This document shows, piece by piece, positions 6,165-11,533 of a stretch of 11,533 nt of DNA. The notes below the pieces were generated by a model that was given only the letters and a program-made list of their open reading frames with translations, made no database searches and was not told the origin of the DNA. Origin of the DNA: an uncultured Bacilli bacterium (GTDB lineage: Bacteria; Bacillota_I; Bacilli_A; RF39; UBA660). The stretch covers positions 1-11,533 of the forward strand of contig CATKYP010000017.1 of assembly GCA_949840855.1 (NCBI GenBank). The letters are read 5' to 3'. The position numbers and the translations under genes are program-made. Each line of letters opens with the position of its first letter. Position 1 is the stretch's first letter.

Positions 6165-8003
6165 TTAATATGATTTTACTTTCATTATTCTTAAAGCATT
6201 TAATATTGCTATAATCATTACTCCTACATCTCCAAATACGGCTTCCCACATAGTAGCAATACCAAAAGCACTTAACAATAAAATGACTATTTTTACTGCT
6301 ATAGCTAGTATTATGTTTTCTTTTACAATTGTCATTGTTTTTTTAGATATATTGATTACTTCAGCAATTTTTGATAGTTCATCAGTCATTAATACAATAT
6401 CTGATGATTCTATTGCAGCATCACTTCCTACTCCACCCATTGATATTCCTATATCTGATATAGCAAGTACTGGAGCATCGTTGATTCCATCACCTACAAA
6501 AATTAATTTATCTTTGTCACTTTTTTCTTTTATCAACTCTTCTACTTTTTGAACTTTTTCATTAGGAAGTAGTTCAGAATAATAAGCATTAATTCCTAAC
6601 TTGTCAGCAATATTTTTACTAATATTTTCTTTATCACCAGTAAGCATAATTATTTTTTTAATTCCTGTATTTTTTAATTTAGGTATAGCTTTAAATGAGT
6701 CTTCTTTAATCTTATCTGCTATTACAATTGATCCTTTAAATATATTATCTATGGCGATATAAATTACAGTACCTATAGAATTATTTTTTAGATAATCTAT
6801 TTTATTATTTCTCATTAGTTTATCATTTCCTACTAGTACTTTTTGATTATCAATTGTTGCTTTTATTCCTTCGCCTGATATTTCCTTAGCATTTGTTATA
6901 CTTTTTTCATCTATATTTTCTTTATAAGTCTTTTTTAATGATTGAGCAATTGGATGATTTGAGTAATATTCTGCATATACTGCTATTTTTAATAAGGCTT
7001 CTTTTTCCATATTAATAGCATTAATACTTTGAACTTCAAATACTCCTTCTGTTAAAGTTCCTGTTTTATCACAGACTACAATACTTGAGTTTGCCATCAT
7101 TTCCAAATAATTGCTTCCCTTTACTAGAACTCCTATTTTTGATGATGCTCCAAGACCTCCAAAAAAGCTTAATGGTATTGATATTACTAAAGCACAAGGA
7201 CAAGATACAACTAAGAATGATAATGATTTATATAACCATTCATTAAAATTTGAGTTTTTTATGATTAGTGGTGGTAACAATGCCAATAATAAGGCAATTA
7301 TTACTACAACTGGTGTATAGTATTTAGCAAATTTAGTAATAAAGTCTTCAGATTTAGATTTTCTGTTACTAGCATTTTCTACAAGGTCTAATATTTTACT
7401 AACTGTTGATTCTCTAAAATTTTGTGTTACTTTTATTTTTATTACTTCATCAGAGTTTATACAACCACTTAATATCTCATCGCCTACTTTTACTTTTCGT
7501 GGAATAGATTCTCCTGTAAGTGCTACCGTATTTAGTAGTGATGATCCTTCAATAATAATTCCATCTAATGGTACTTTCTCTCCTGGTTTTACAACAATAA
7601 CCTGCCCTATATTTACTTCATTAGGGGCAACCTTTTCTATTTTTTTACCTTTTATTATATTAGCATAATCTGGTCTTATATCCATTAGCGATGCTACTCT
7701 TTTTCTTGATTTGTCAACTGCATAGCTTTGAAAGAGTTCTCCTATTTGATAAAAGAGCATAACGAAAACTGCTTCACTATATTCTCCTATAAAAATAGCT
7801 CCAATTGTTGCTAGTGACATTAGAAAGTTTTCATCAAATATTTTTCCATGTTTAATATTTCTAAGGGCCTTTTTTAATATATCTAGTCCTACTACTAGAT
7901 AACTTAGCATAAGTATAATATTTTTAATTAAATTATTATGTATTAGCAAGGATAAAATAAATAATCCTATTGAGATAATAATCTTTTCTTTTCTTTTTTT
8001 CAT
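6165..8003 (-). CDS. cadA: Zn2+/Cd2+/Pb2+-exporting P1B-type ATPase
   Basis: A 612-residue membrane pump that exports soft divalent metals using ATP. All core motifs are present: TGES (163-166) in the actuator domain, and CPC (268-270) in the metal-binding TM segment. The phosphorylation site is DKTGT with Asp312. SNHP (348-351, the P1B-specific HP) is followed by TGD (455-457) and GDGINDAP (504-511). Lys571 and Asp592 (GDVG) in the last TM pair mark the P1B-2 Zn/Cd/Pb subgroup rather than copper. The usual N-terminal heavy-metal-associated domain is absent: the protein starts directly with TM segments, so it is shorter than typical CadA (about 700 or more). The missing domain is supplied by the adjacent small gene, whose stop is 2 nt before this ATG. 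The ribosome binding site is poor, so translation is probably coupled. It is last in an ArsR-HMA-ATPase operon. Confidence 0.95.
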   Translation of the reverse strand: MKKRKEKIIISIGLFILSLLIHNNLIKNIILMLSYLVVGLDILKKALRNIKHGKIFDENFLMSLATIGAIFIGEYSEAVFVMLFYQIGELFQSYAVDKSRKRVASLMDIRPDYANIIKGKKIEKVAPNEVNIGQVIVVKPGEKVPLDGIIIEGSSLLNTVALTGESIPRKVKVGDEILSGCINSDEVIKIKVTQNFRESTVSKILDLVENASNRKSKSEDFITKFAKYYTPVVVIIALLLALLPPLIIKNSNFNEWLYKSLSFLVVSCPCALVISIPLSFFGGLGASSKIGVLVKGSNYLEMMANSSIVVCDKTGTLTEGVFEVQSINAINMEKEALLKIAVYAEYYSNHPIAQSLKKTYKENIDEKSITNAKEISGEGIKATIDNQKVLVGNDKLMRNNKIDYLKNNSIGTVIYIAIDNIFKGSIVIADKIKEDSFKAIPKLKNTGIKKIIMLTGDKENISKNIADKLGINAYYSELLPNEKVQKVEELIKEKSDKDKLIFVGDGINDAPVLAISDIGISMGGVGSDAAIESSDIVLMTDELSKIAEVINISKKTMTIVKENIILAIAVKIVILLLSAFGIATMWEAVFGDVGVMIIAILNALRIMKVKSY

Positions 8004-8005
8004 AA

Positions 8006-8227
8006 TTAAATCTCAGTTAATATAGCATCAGGTTCTTCATCCTTTACTAATTTTTTGATGTTTTCTATTATTTCTTCTATGTTTTCATTTTCTGTTTCTA
8101 CTAGCATCTTACTGTTCATAAAGTTTATTGATACATTTTTTACACCACTTATAGTAGCTAGTTCTCTTTCAAGAGAAGATGCACAATTTGGACAATCTAA
8201 ACCTTCAATTTTAAATTTTAATTCCAT
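8006..8227 (-). CDS. Free-standing HMA metal-binding protein (chaperone or pump partner)
   Basis: A 73-residue single-domain protein with the ferredoxin-like HMA fold signature: beta1 LKFKIEGL, metal loop GLDCPNCAS with Cys12 and Cys15, helix LERELATI, then SGVKNVSINFMNSKMLVE. Its short C-terminal tail DEEPDAILTEI is acidic and resembles the stretch that follows the HMA domain in one-piece CadA pumps. This suggests the gene is the detached N-terminal domain of the downstream ATPase rather than a CopZ copper chaperone. The start at 8225-8227 is preceded by AAGGAA at proper spacing; an out-of-frame ATG five bases earlier is ignored. It lies 18 nt after the repressor gene and 2 nt before the ATPase. 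It probably delivers Zn/Cd to the pump. Confidence 0.9.
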   Translation of the reverse strand: MELKFKIEGLDCPNCASSLERELATISGVKNVSINFMNSKMLVETENENIEEIIENIKKLVKDEEPDAILTEI

Positions 8228-8245
8228 TTCATATTCCTTCTTTCT

Positions 8246-8608
8246 TTAACTTCTGTGATTTATATGTTCAAGTGCTATTTCAAATACTTTATTAATATGC
8301 TCATCATTTAATGTATAATATACCTCTTTTCCTTCCTTTCTGCATTTTACAATTCCACTTCTTCTTAGTGTACTTAGTTGGTGTGATATAGAAGACTTTG
8401 ACATTGAAAGCACGTTAGCAATATCGCAAACACACATTTCATATTGATCTAGAACAAACATTATCTTTAGTCTAGTTGAGTCTCCTAACAGTTTAAAAAA
8501 GTCTGCTAGATTATAAAATGTTTGTACTTTAGGCATTAATTTTAGAGCATTATTAACTGTTTCTTTGTGTATTATATTACAATCACATACAAATTCATTT
8601 TTTGACAT
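8246..8608 (-). CDS. cadC: ArsR/SmtB-family metal-sensing repressor (CadC/CzrA type)
   Basis: A 120-residue winged-helix dimeric repressor that leaves DNA when it binds metal. The start at ATG 8606-8608 is chosen because AAAGGTGAT precedes it and the length then equals CadC (about 120); a TTG at 8650 lies inside the operator. The N-terminus has a CDC pair (FVCDCN). The alpha3 region reads MCVCDIANVL, matching the CadC alpha3N Cd/Pb thiolate site (CVC). The recognition helix is SMSKSSISHQLSTLRRSG and the wing is GKEVYYTL. The C-terminal helix has Asp-x-His-x10-His-x2-His (DEH...H..H), the alpha5 zinc site of CzrA. Both sensor sites are therefore present, which suggests response to Cd/Pb and Zn. 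It is first gene of the operon and probably represses itself through two dyads at its promoter. Confidence 0.93.
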   Translation of the reverse strand: MSKNEFVCDCNIIHKETVNNALKLMPKVQTFYNLADFFKLLGDSTRLKIMFVLDQYEMCVCDIANVLSMSKSSISHQLSTLRRSGIVKCRKEGKEVYYTLNDEHINKVFEIALEHINHRS

Positions 8609-8631
8609 ATAAATCACCTTTATTCTATTTT

Positions 8632-8653
8632 TAGTTGAATTAGCATTCAACTA
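8632..8653. promoter_or_regulatory. Operator O2 of the metal operon
   Basis: Perfect 9-bp inverted repeat TAGTTGAAT - 4 nt - ATTCAACTA covering about +1 to +22 of the transcript. It shares TTGAATG....TTCAACTA with the dyad in the promoter spacer (8668-8683), and the TTGAA/TTCAA half sites resemble known CadC/SmtB operators. Confidence 0.8.
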
Positions 8654-8660
8654 TATCAAT

Positions 8661-8690
8661 AGTATAGTTGAACAATCATTCAATTGTCAA
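8661..8690 (-). promoter_or_regulatory. Promoter of the ArsR-HMA-ATPase operon
   Basis: Minus strand TTGACA (8685-8690), 18-bp spacer, TATACT (8661-8666). Start of transcription is expected near 8654, giving a leader of about 45 nt before the repressor ATG with AAAGGTGAT as ribosome binding site. Confidence 0.85.
8668..8683. promoter_or_regulatory. Operator O1 of the metal operon, in the promoter spacer
   Basis: TTGAA - 6 nt - TTCAA (8668-8672 and 8679-8683) lies exactly between the -35 and -10 boxes. Repressor bound here would block RNA polymerase. It is the same motif as O2 with a different centre. Confidence 0.75.
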
Positions 8691-8701
8691 TAGTTACGAA
8701 T

Positions 8702-8723
8702 AAAAAAACAGATGAAATCTGTT
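8702..8723 (-). terminator. Terminator downstream of the transglutaminase-like gene
   Basis: On the minus strand AACAGAT (8717-8723) - TTC - ATCTGTT (8707-8713) forms a tight 7-bp hairpin followed by a run of T (8702-8706). It lies about 58 nt after the transglutaminase stop and 12 nt before the -35 box of the metal operon, insulating the two units. Confidence 0.9.
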
Positions 8724-8780
8724 CTATTTAATATATGATCACTTTTTTATTAGTTACAATATTTTTATTCATTAGTTTTA

Positions 8781-9899
8781 TTAATTACTATGATCTTCAT
8801 TTTCTTCAGATGACTCTATTACATAATTAGTACTATAGTCACTATCATTGTTATCATATACATATATATTATTACTATTATTATCATTATTATCATTACT
8901 ATCATTACTATCATATATATATATGTTGCTATTATAGTTATTATTTATATTATTAGACTCTAAATTAGCATACTTTGTTCCATTACATTTAGGAAGGTAT
9001 ATAGACATTCCTGTTCTTGTATGAGTCTTACTAAAGATATTATCTGACATATTAAAATAATTATAAGTTCCAGAAGTTTGGTCATTCCAAGTAAGATCAA
9101 CATTATAGTATCCATCTTCTAACTTTACTATATTCCAAGCGTGATCTTCATTAGCATATCCTACTACATAATATGTTGGTATTTCTAATTTTGTCATAAG
9201 ATATTGGAAAGCCCTAGTATAACCTGCACAAACAGTCTTTTTTGTTATTAGAGCACTATATGCAGTTTGATTCATATTTGAGTTTTCATCATATTCAGCC
9301 AGTTCTATTATCTTATTGTGAACATATTTTTCTTTATCATAATCTGATTTTAATTTATAAGCTTCTTTAATGATATCATTTGCAGTTTCATTAAATAAAA
9401 TCTTATGCTTTTCTATGTTTTTTGATGTCTCATTATAGTCTAATATTATTTGAACACATTGTTTATCTTCTGTATATTTATAAGAATAATTCGTATTTAA
9501 CCAAAAAAATTCTGGATGATCATTATATACTGCTTCTATTACTGTATTTACCTCTTTAATTGTTATATCAGTTGTAGGGATAAATTTTATTTTTAAAGAT
9601 TCAATATTTGCACATACTTGTTTATATAGTCTTTTTTCTTCTTCATTTAGCATTTGATAGTATGGATAATAATTACTATCAATAATATAGTTTTCTCCTG
9701 TTATTTTTGAATCCTCTAATGAACCAAGACTCTTTTCATCAATAAGATCACCTGTTGCTTTTATACCTAACATATATAGTTCAGTAGTTTTATTAAATAA
9801 ATTTGTTACATAACTTATTATCTTATCTTGATTAATATAGATTATTGAAGAAATTAATCCTATAAATAAGATAGTAATAATAGTTTTAACTTGTTTCAA
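8781..9899 (-). CDS. Membrane-anchored transglutaminase-like protein with Asn/Asp-rich tail
   Basis: A 372-residue surface or secreted protein. The start is TTG (9897-9899): AAGGTGAG (9903-9910) sits at correct spacing, and the next Met (residue 43) would remove the single hydrophobic segment at about 6-22, a signal anchor or signal peptide. Residues about 190-275 are a transglutaminase-like (papain-fold) domain with a complete triad: Cys224 in KTVCAGYTRA, His253 in EDHAWN, Asp268 in YNVDLTWND. Such bacterial domains act as proteases, amidases or cross-linking enzymes on surface protein or peptidoglycan; which one cannot be told here. Residues about 80-150 resemble the N-terminal region common in these proteins (NTVIEAVYNDHPEFFW). 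From about 315 to the end is a low-complexity Asn/Asp/Ser/Tyr tail with two NIYxYDxND repeats. It is transcribed alone, upstream of a strong terminator. Confidence 0.88.
   Translation of the reverse strand: MKQVKTIITILFIGLISSIIYINQDKIISYVTNLFNKTTELYMLGIKATGDLIDEKSLGSLEDSKITGENYIIDSNYYPYYQMLNEEEKRLYKQVCANIESLKIKFIPTTDITIKEVNTVIEAVYNDHPEFFWLNTNYSYKYTEDKQCVQIILDYNETSKNIEKHKILFNETANDIIKEAYKLKSDYDKEKYVHNKIIELAEYDENSNMNQTAYSALITKKTVCAGYTRAFQYLMTKLEIPTYYVVGYANEDHAWNIVKLEDGYYNVDLTWNDQTSGTYNYFNMSDNIFSKTHTRTGMSIYLPKCNGTKYANLESNNINNNYNSNIYIYDSNDSNDNNDNNSNNIYVYDNNDSDYSTNYVIESSEENEDHSN
8882..8914. repeat. 9-bp tandem repeat in the transglutaminase tail
   Basis: Units TATCATTAT, TATCATTAC, TATCATTAC, TATCATata (about 3.7 copies) encode S/N-N-D triplets on the minus strand. 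Both sides carry (AT)n runs (about 8862-8872 and 8912-8920) that encode I-Y-I/V-Y. The 9-bp unit keeps the frame whatever the copy number, so slippage would change tail length without breaking the gene. Confidence 0.85.
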
Positions 9900-9921
9900 T
9901 TTCTCACCTTGTATAATATAA

Positions 9922-9954
9922 TCAGTTCTTATTTAAAGGACTGAATGTATTATA
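9922..9954 (-). promoter_or_regulatory. Candidate promoter and hairpin upstream of the transglutaminase gene
   Basis: A TATAAT -10 hexamer lies at 9949-9954 (minus strand) with no clear -35 at 16-18 bp. Just downstream, CAGTTCTT (9923-9930) and AAGGACTG (9936-9943) form an 8-pair stem with one G-U, which would lie at the start of the transcript. The flanks are partly complementary too. The IS terminal repeat begins about 5 bp from the -10 box, so any original -35 region was displaced by the insertion. Confidence 0.4.
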
Positions 9955-9958
9955 TCCT

Positions 9959-9971
9959 TTTGAGTTTAGGT
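9959..9971. repeat. IS left terminal inverted repeat
   Basis: TTTGAGTTTAGGT pairs with the right repeat at 11521-11533, one mismatch. Confidence 0.7.
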
Positions 9972-9990
9972 AAAATTTAATAGGAAAAAG

Positions 9991-10028
9991 AAAAAGTGAA
10001 AATGTGTTATCCACAGATTCACTTTTTT
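9991..10028. terminator. Bidirectional terminator-like hairpin near the IS left end, with DnaA-box sequence in its apex
   Basis: AAAAAGTGAA (9991-10000) pairs with TTCACTTTTT (10018-10027). After a 2x2 internal loop, TGTG (10003-10006) pairs with CACA (10012-10015), leaving a TTATC loop. T-runs follow on the plus strand (10023-10028) and, through the A-rich arm, on the minus strand. It lies upstream of the transposase promoter, so it would block outside transcription into the transposase gene and outward transcription from the element. Confidence 0.7.
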
Positions 10029-10063
10029 GCTCATAAAATAAGGAAATATTCTCCTTTGTTTAG

Positions 10064-10069
10064 TATAAT
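10064..10069 (+). promoter_or_regulatory. Candidate -10 box of the transposase gene
   Basis: TATAAT about 50 bp before the transposase ATG; no good -35 box at 16-18 bp, so the promoter is probably weak, as is usual for insertion sequences. Confidence 0.45.
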
Positions 10070-10119
10070 TTAATTGTAAAATAAAAAATTTAATAAACAA
10101 AAAATTGGAGGTATTCCCT

Positions 10120-11373
10120 ATGACTAATTTTACTATGTATACATATGAATTGAAAAGAGATTTAATGAATTTTTCTAAAAAAATTTCAACTGGACTGTCA
10201 AAATCTGATTCTAAATTCTTAATGGATATGATGTTTGGTATTTCCGTATCAGGATCTACTTTAATTAGTGAAATTTCTAGAAGCTTAAAAGAAAATATAA
10301 AATTAGGTTATACAATTGAAAGACTTTGTAATCATTTATCTTCTTTTGATGAAAATAATCTTATTATGAATAATTATTTTGATGAATGTAGAAATCATTT
10401 TGGAGATAAACCTATAGTATTGTTTGATGATAGTGATATATCAAAAATTTACGGAAAAAAGTTTGAAGATTTAGATGATGTGATAGATGGATCTAATAAA
10501 GAAAAATCTATTACTCCAGGATATCATGTTTGTGAAGCTGTTGCCTTAACAAAGATGGAAAAACAACCAATAAGTTTATATAGTAAAATATATTCTTGTA
10601 AAAGTGATAATTTTATAAGTAAGAATGAATATACAATGGAAAGTATAAAAACATCCGAAAAAGTATTAGGTAAAAGGTTTATTGGAGTGTTTGATAGAGG
10701 ATATGATGATAATAAAATAATAGATTACATGAGTAAAAATAATGAATTTGTGATTAGAATGAAAGATAAAAGAACATTTCTATTCAAAGGTAAAAAGAAG
10801 AATTGTTATGAAGAAGCAATAAAAAGAAAAGGAAAAATAAGAATGACCTTATTATTTGATGATAATGAAGTAAGAGAGGTTTATGTGTCACACACTAAGG
10901 TAACATTACCATATAATAAATCAGATTATGAGTTAGTGATGGTGTATGGATTAAGTGAGGAAAGACCATTAATATTATTAACTAATTTGAGTATTCACTC
11001 AAAAGAAGATGTAATCAAAGTAGTAAGACTGTATTTTTCAAGATGGAGAATAGAAGAATATTTCAGAGCTAAAAAGCAAGAATATGATTTTGAAAATATG
11101 AGAGTTAGAACATTAAAAGCCATGAATAATTTAAATACAATATTAACAATTTATTTAGGATATGTAGGAATGCTTAGTGAAAAAATAGATAGGAAGTTAA
11201 TGACAATAAAGATTATAGAAGCTAGTAAATCATTAAGAAGAAAAATACTAGTATGGCTTTCACAAATGGCAAGAGGCATAAAAGAAATATTAAAATATTG
11301 TCATACAGGAATAAAAGAATGGCAGAAGATAGAAAAAAGAGAAAAAAATAAGCAAATGCAGTTAAAACTATAA
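10120..11373 (+). CDS. IS4-family DDE transposase
   Basis: A 417-residue transposase catalysing cut-and-paste movement of its own element. The start is ATG 10120 with GGAGG at 10107-10111, eight bases upstream. A TTG at 10105 is in frame but overlaps that ribosome binding site and is rejected. The DDE triad: first Asp in IVLFDDSD (about 103-106), second Asp192 in GVFDRGYDD, and Glu312. Glu312 lies within the IS4 signature Y-x2-R-x3-E-x6-K (Tyr305, Arg308, Glu312, Lys319) in LYFSRWRIEEYFRAKK. An N-terminal helical region (about 1-95) should bind the terminal repeats, and the C-terminus is very basic (KKREKN-type). No frameshift or internal stop is seen, so it may be active. It is flanked by terminal inverted repeats. 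Confidence 0.93.
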   Translation: MTNFTMYTYELKRDLMNFSKKISTGLSKSDSKFLMDMMFGISVSGSTLISEISRSLKENIKLGYTIERLCNHLSSFDENNLIMNNYFDECRNHFGDKPIVLFDDSDISKIYGKKFEDLDDVIDGSNKEKSITPGYHVCEAVALTKMEKQPISLYSKIYSCKSDNFISKNEYTMESIKTSEKVLGKRFIGVFDRGYDDNKIIDYMSKNNEFVIRMKDKRTFLFKGKKKNCYEEAIKRKGKIRMTLLFDDNEVREVYVSHTKVTLPYNKSDYELVMVYGLSEERPLILLTNLSIHSKEDVIKVVRLYFSRWRIEEYFRAKKQEYDFENMRVRTLKAMNNLNTILTIYLGYVGMLSEKIDRKLMTIKIIEASKSLRRKILVWLSQMARGIKEILKYCHTGIKEWQKIEKREKNKQMQLKL

Positions 11374-11395
11374 AAATAAACAAACTTAATAAAGG

Positions 11396-11421
11396 AAAAA
11401 AGAACATTTAAACGATGTTCT
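11396..11421 (-). terminator. Inward-facing terminator at the IS right end
   Basis: On the minus strand AGAACAT (11415-11421) - 7-nt loop - ATGTTCT (11401-11407) is followed by T from 11400 to 11396. It stops minus-strand transcription entering the element from the right, before it runs antisense through the transposase gene. On the plus strand no T-run follows, so it does not terminate the transposase message well. Confidence 0.75.
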
Positions 11422-11520
11422 ATATTGACATGCATTTAATCAAAAATTTGAAGAAAAAAATATTAAAATTTGTCTATAAGATGTTTTTTGGTTGAAATTC
11501 GATATTTTTTTTAGTAAAAA

Positions 11521-11533
11521 ACCTAAACTTAAA
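11521..11533. repeat. IS right terminal inverted repeat (at window edge)
   Basis: ACCTAAACTTAAA, inverted match of 9959-9971 with one mismatch. The region 11374-11520 between the transposase stop and this repeat holds only the terminator hairpin at 11396-11421 and A/T-rich sequence. Confidence 0.7.

Larger units (their letters stand above)
9959..11533 (+). mobile_element. IS4-family insertion sequence, apparently complete or nearly so
   Basis: The element holds one intact transposase gene. TTTGAGTTTAGGT (9959-9971) matches the reverse complement of 11521-11533 (TTTAAGTTTAGGT) at 12 of 13 positions, giving terminal inverted repeats. The element is at least about 1.57 kb. The window ends exactly at the right repeat, so the outer boundary and the target-site duplication cannot be checked. 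It is the only plus-strand gene in a minus-strand region. Confidence 0.8.

Noticed and set aside
8001..8010. Programmed frameshift joining the HMA protein and the ATPase, using the A-run after the ATPase start
   Set aside because: The A-run lies after the HMA stop codon, so ribosomes would terminate before reaching it; stop-start coupling explains the arrangement.
8609..8650. Longer ArsR protein from TTG at 8650
   Set aside because: It lies in the operator; AAAGGTGAT fits the ATG at 8608 and gives the standard CadC length.
8851..8930. CRISPR-like repeat array
   Set aside because: The repeats are 9 bp, contiguous, without spacers, and lie in a coding sequence.
9991..10028. Replication origin based on the DnaA box
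   Set aside because: Only one box was seen, with no dnaA/dnaN neighbours; the sequence is explained by an IS hairpin.
10105..10119. Longer transposase from TTG at 10105
   Set aside because: The TTG is part of the TTGGAGG ribosome binding site serving the ATG at 10120.
11222..11407. Minus-strand open frame antisense to the transposase 3' end
   Set aside because: A hydrophobic translation arising from the Lys/Arg-rich antisense of the transposase; no start signal.

Overview
The window is about 11.5 kb of very A+T-rich DNA that reads like a low-GC Bacillota genome (an uncultured gut-type Bacilli or Erysipelotrichia-like lineage would fit). The reasons are strong AGGAGG-type ribosome binding sites, TTGACA/TATAAT promoters, short hairpin plus U-run terminators, A/T-ending codons, and the gene families present. 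All three stop codons are used and tryptophan is TGG, so the standard bacterial code applies rather than the mycoplasma code. Every gene is on the minus strand except the transposase at the right end.

Left part (1-3418): lon (ATP-dependent protease) has its own sigma-A promoter. It is followed after 12 nt by an unrecognised 220-residue gene, a short terminator, and the 5' end of a gene whose visible N-terminus resembles the SpoVID-type spore-coat morphogenesis domain. The 220-residue gene contains a perfect 32-bp palindrome inside its reading frame.

Middle part (3391-6070): a two-TM membrane protein has a structured leader. A stretch of about 365 bp then holds decayed gene fragments, one of them a near-identical 103-bp copy of part of the membrane-protein gene located 999 bp away. 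Next come a GNAT-like acetyltransferase and a six-TM membrane protein. This stretch has been rearranged by duplication and decay.

Metal-resistance operon (6129-8690): a CadC/CzrA-type ArsR repressor, a free-standing 73-residue heavy-metal-binding (HMA) protein and a Zn/Cd/Pb-type P1B ATPase that lacks its own HMA domain. A TTGACA-N18-TATACT promoter drives them. Two near-identical dyads lie on it, one in the spacer and one at the transcription start, and a terminator ends the unit. The metal inactivates the repressor, the small HMA protein probably hands metal to the pump, and the pump exports it.

Right part (8702-11533): a membrane-anchored transglutaminase-like protein starts with TTG and has an Asn/Asp/Ser-rich repetitive tail. 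Just upstream is an IS4-family insertion sequence with an intact DDE transposase, 13-bp imperfect terminal inverted repeats, a bidirectional terminator-like hairpin at its left end and an inward-facing terminator at its right end. The IS left end lies about 60 bp from the transglutaminase start codon, close to that gene's probable promoter.

No tRNA, rRNA or CRISPR array was seen. I did not find a convincing wholly new multi-gene system. The most unusual items are the intragenic palindrome, the duplicated and decayed middle region, the split HMA/ATPase with a double operator, and the low-complexity transglutaminase tail.
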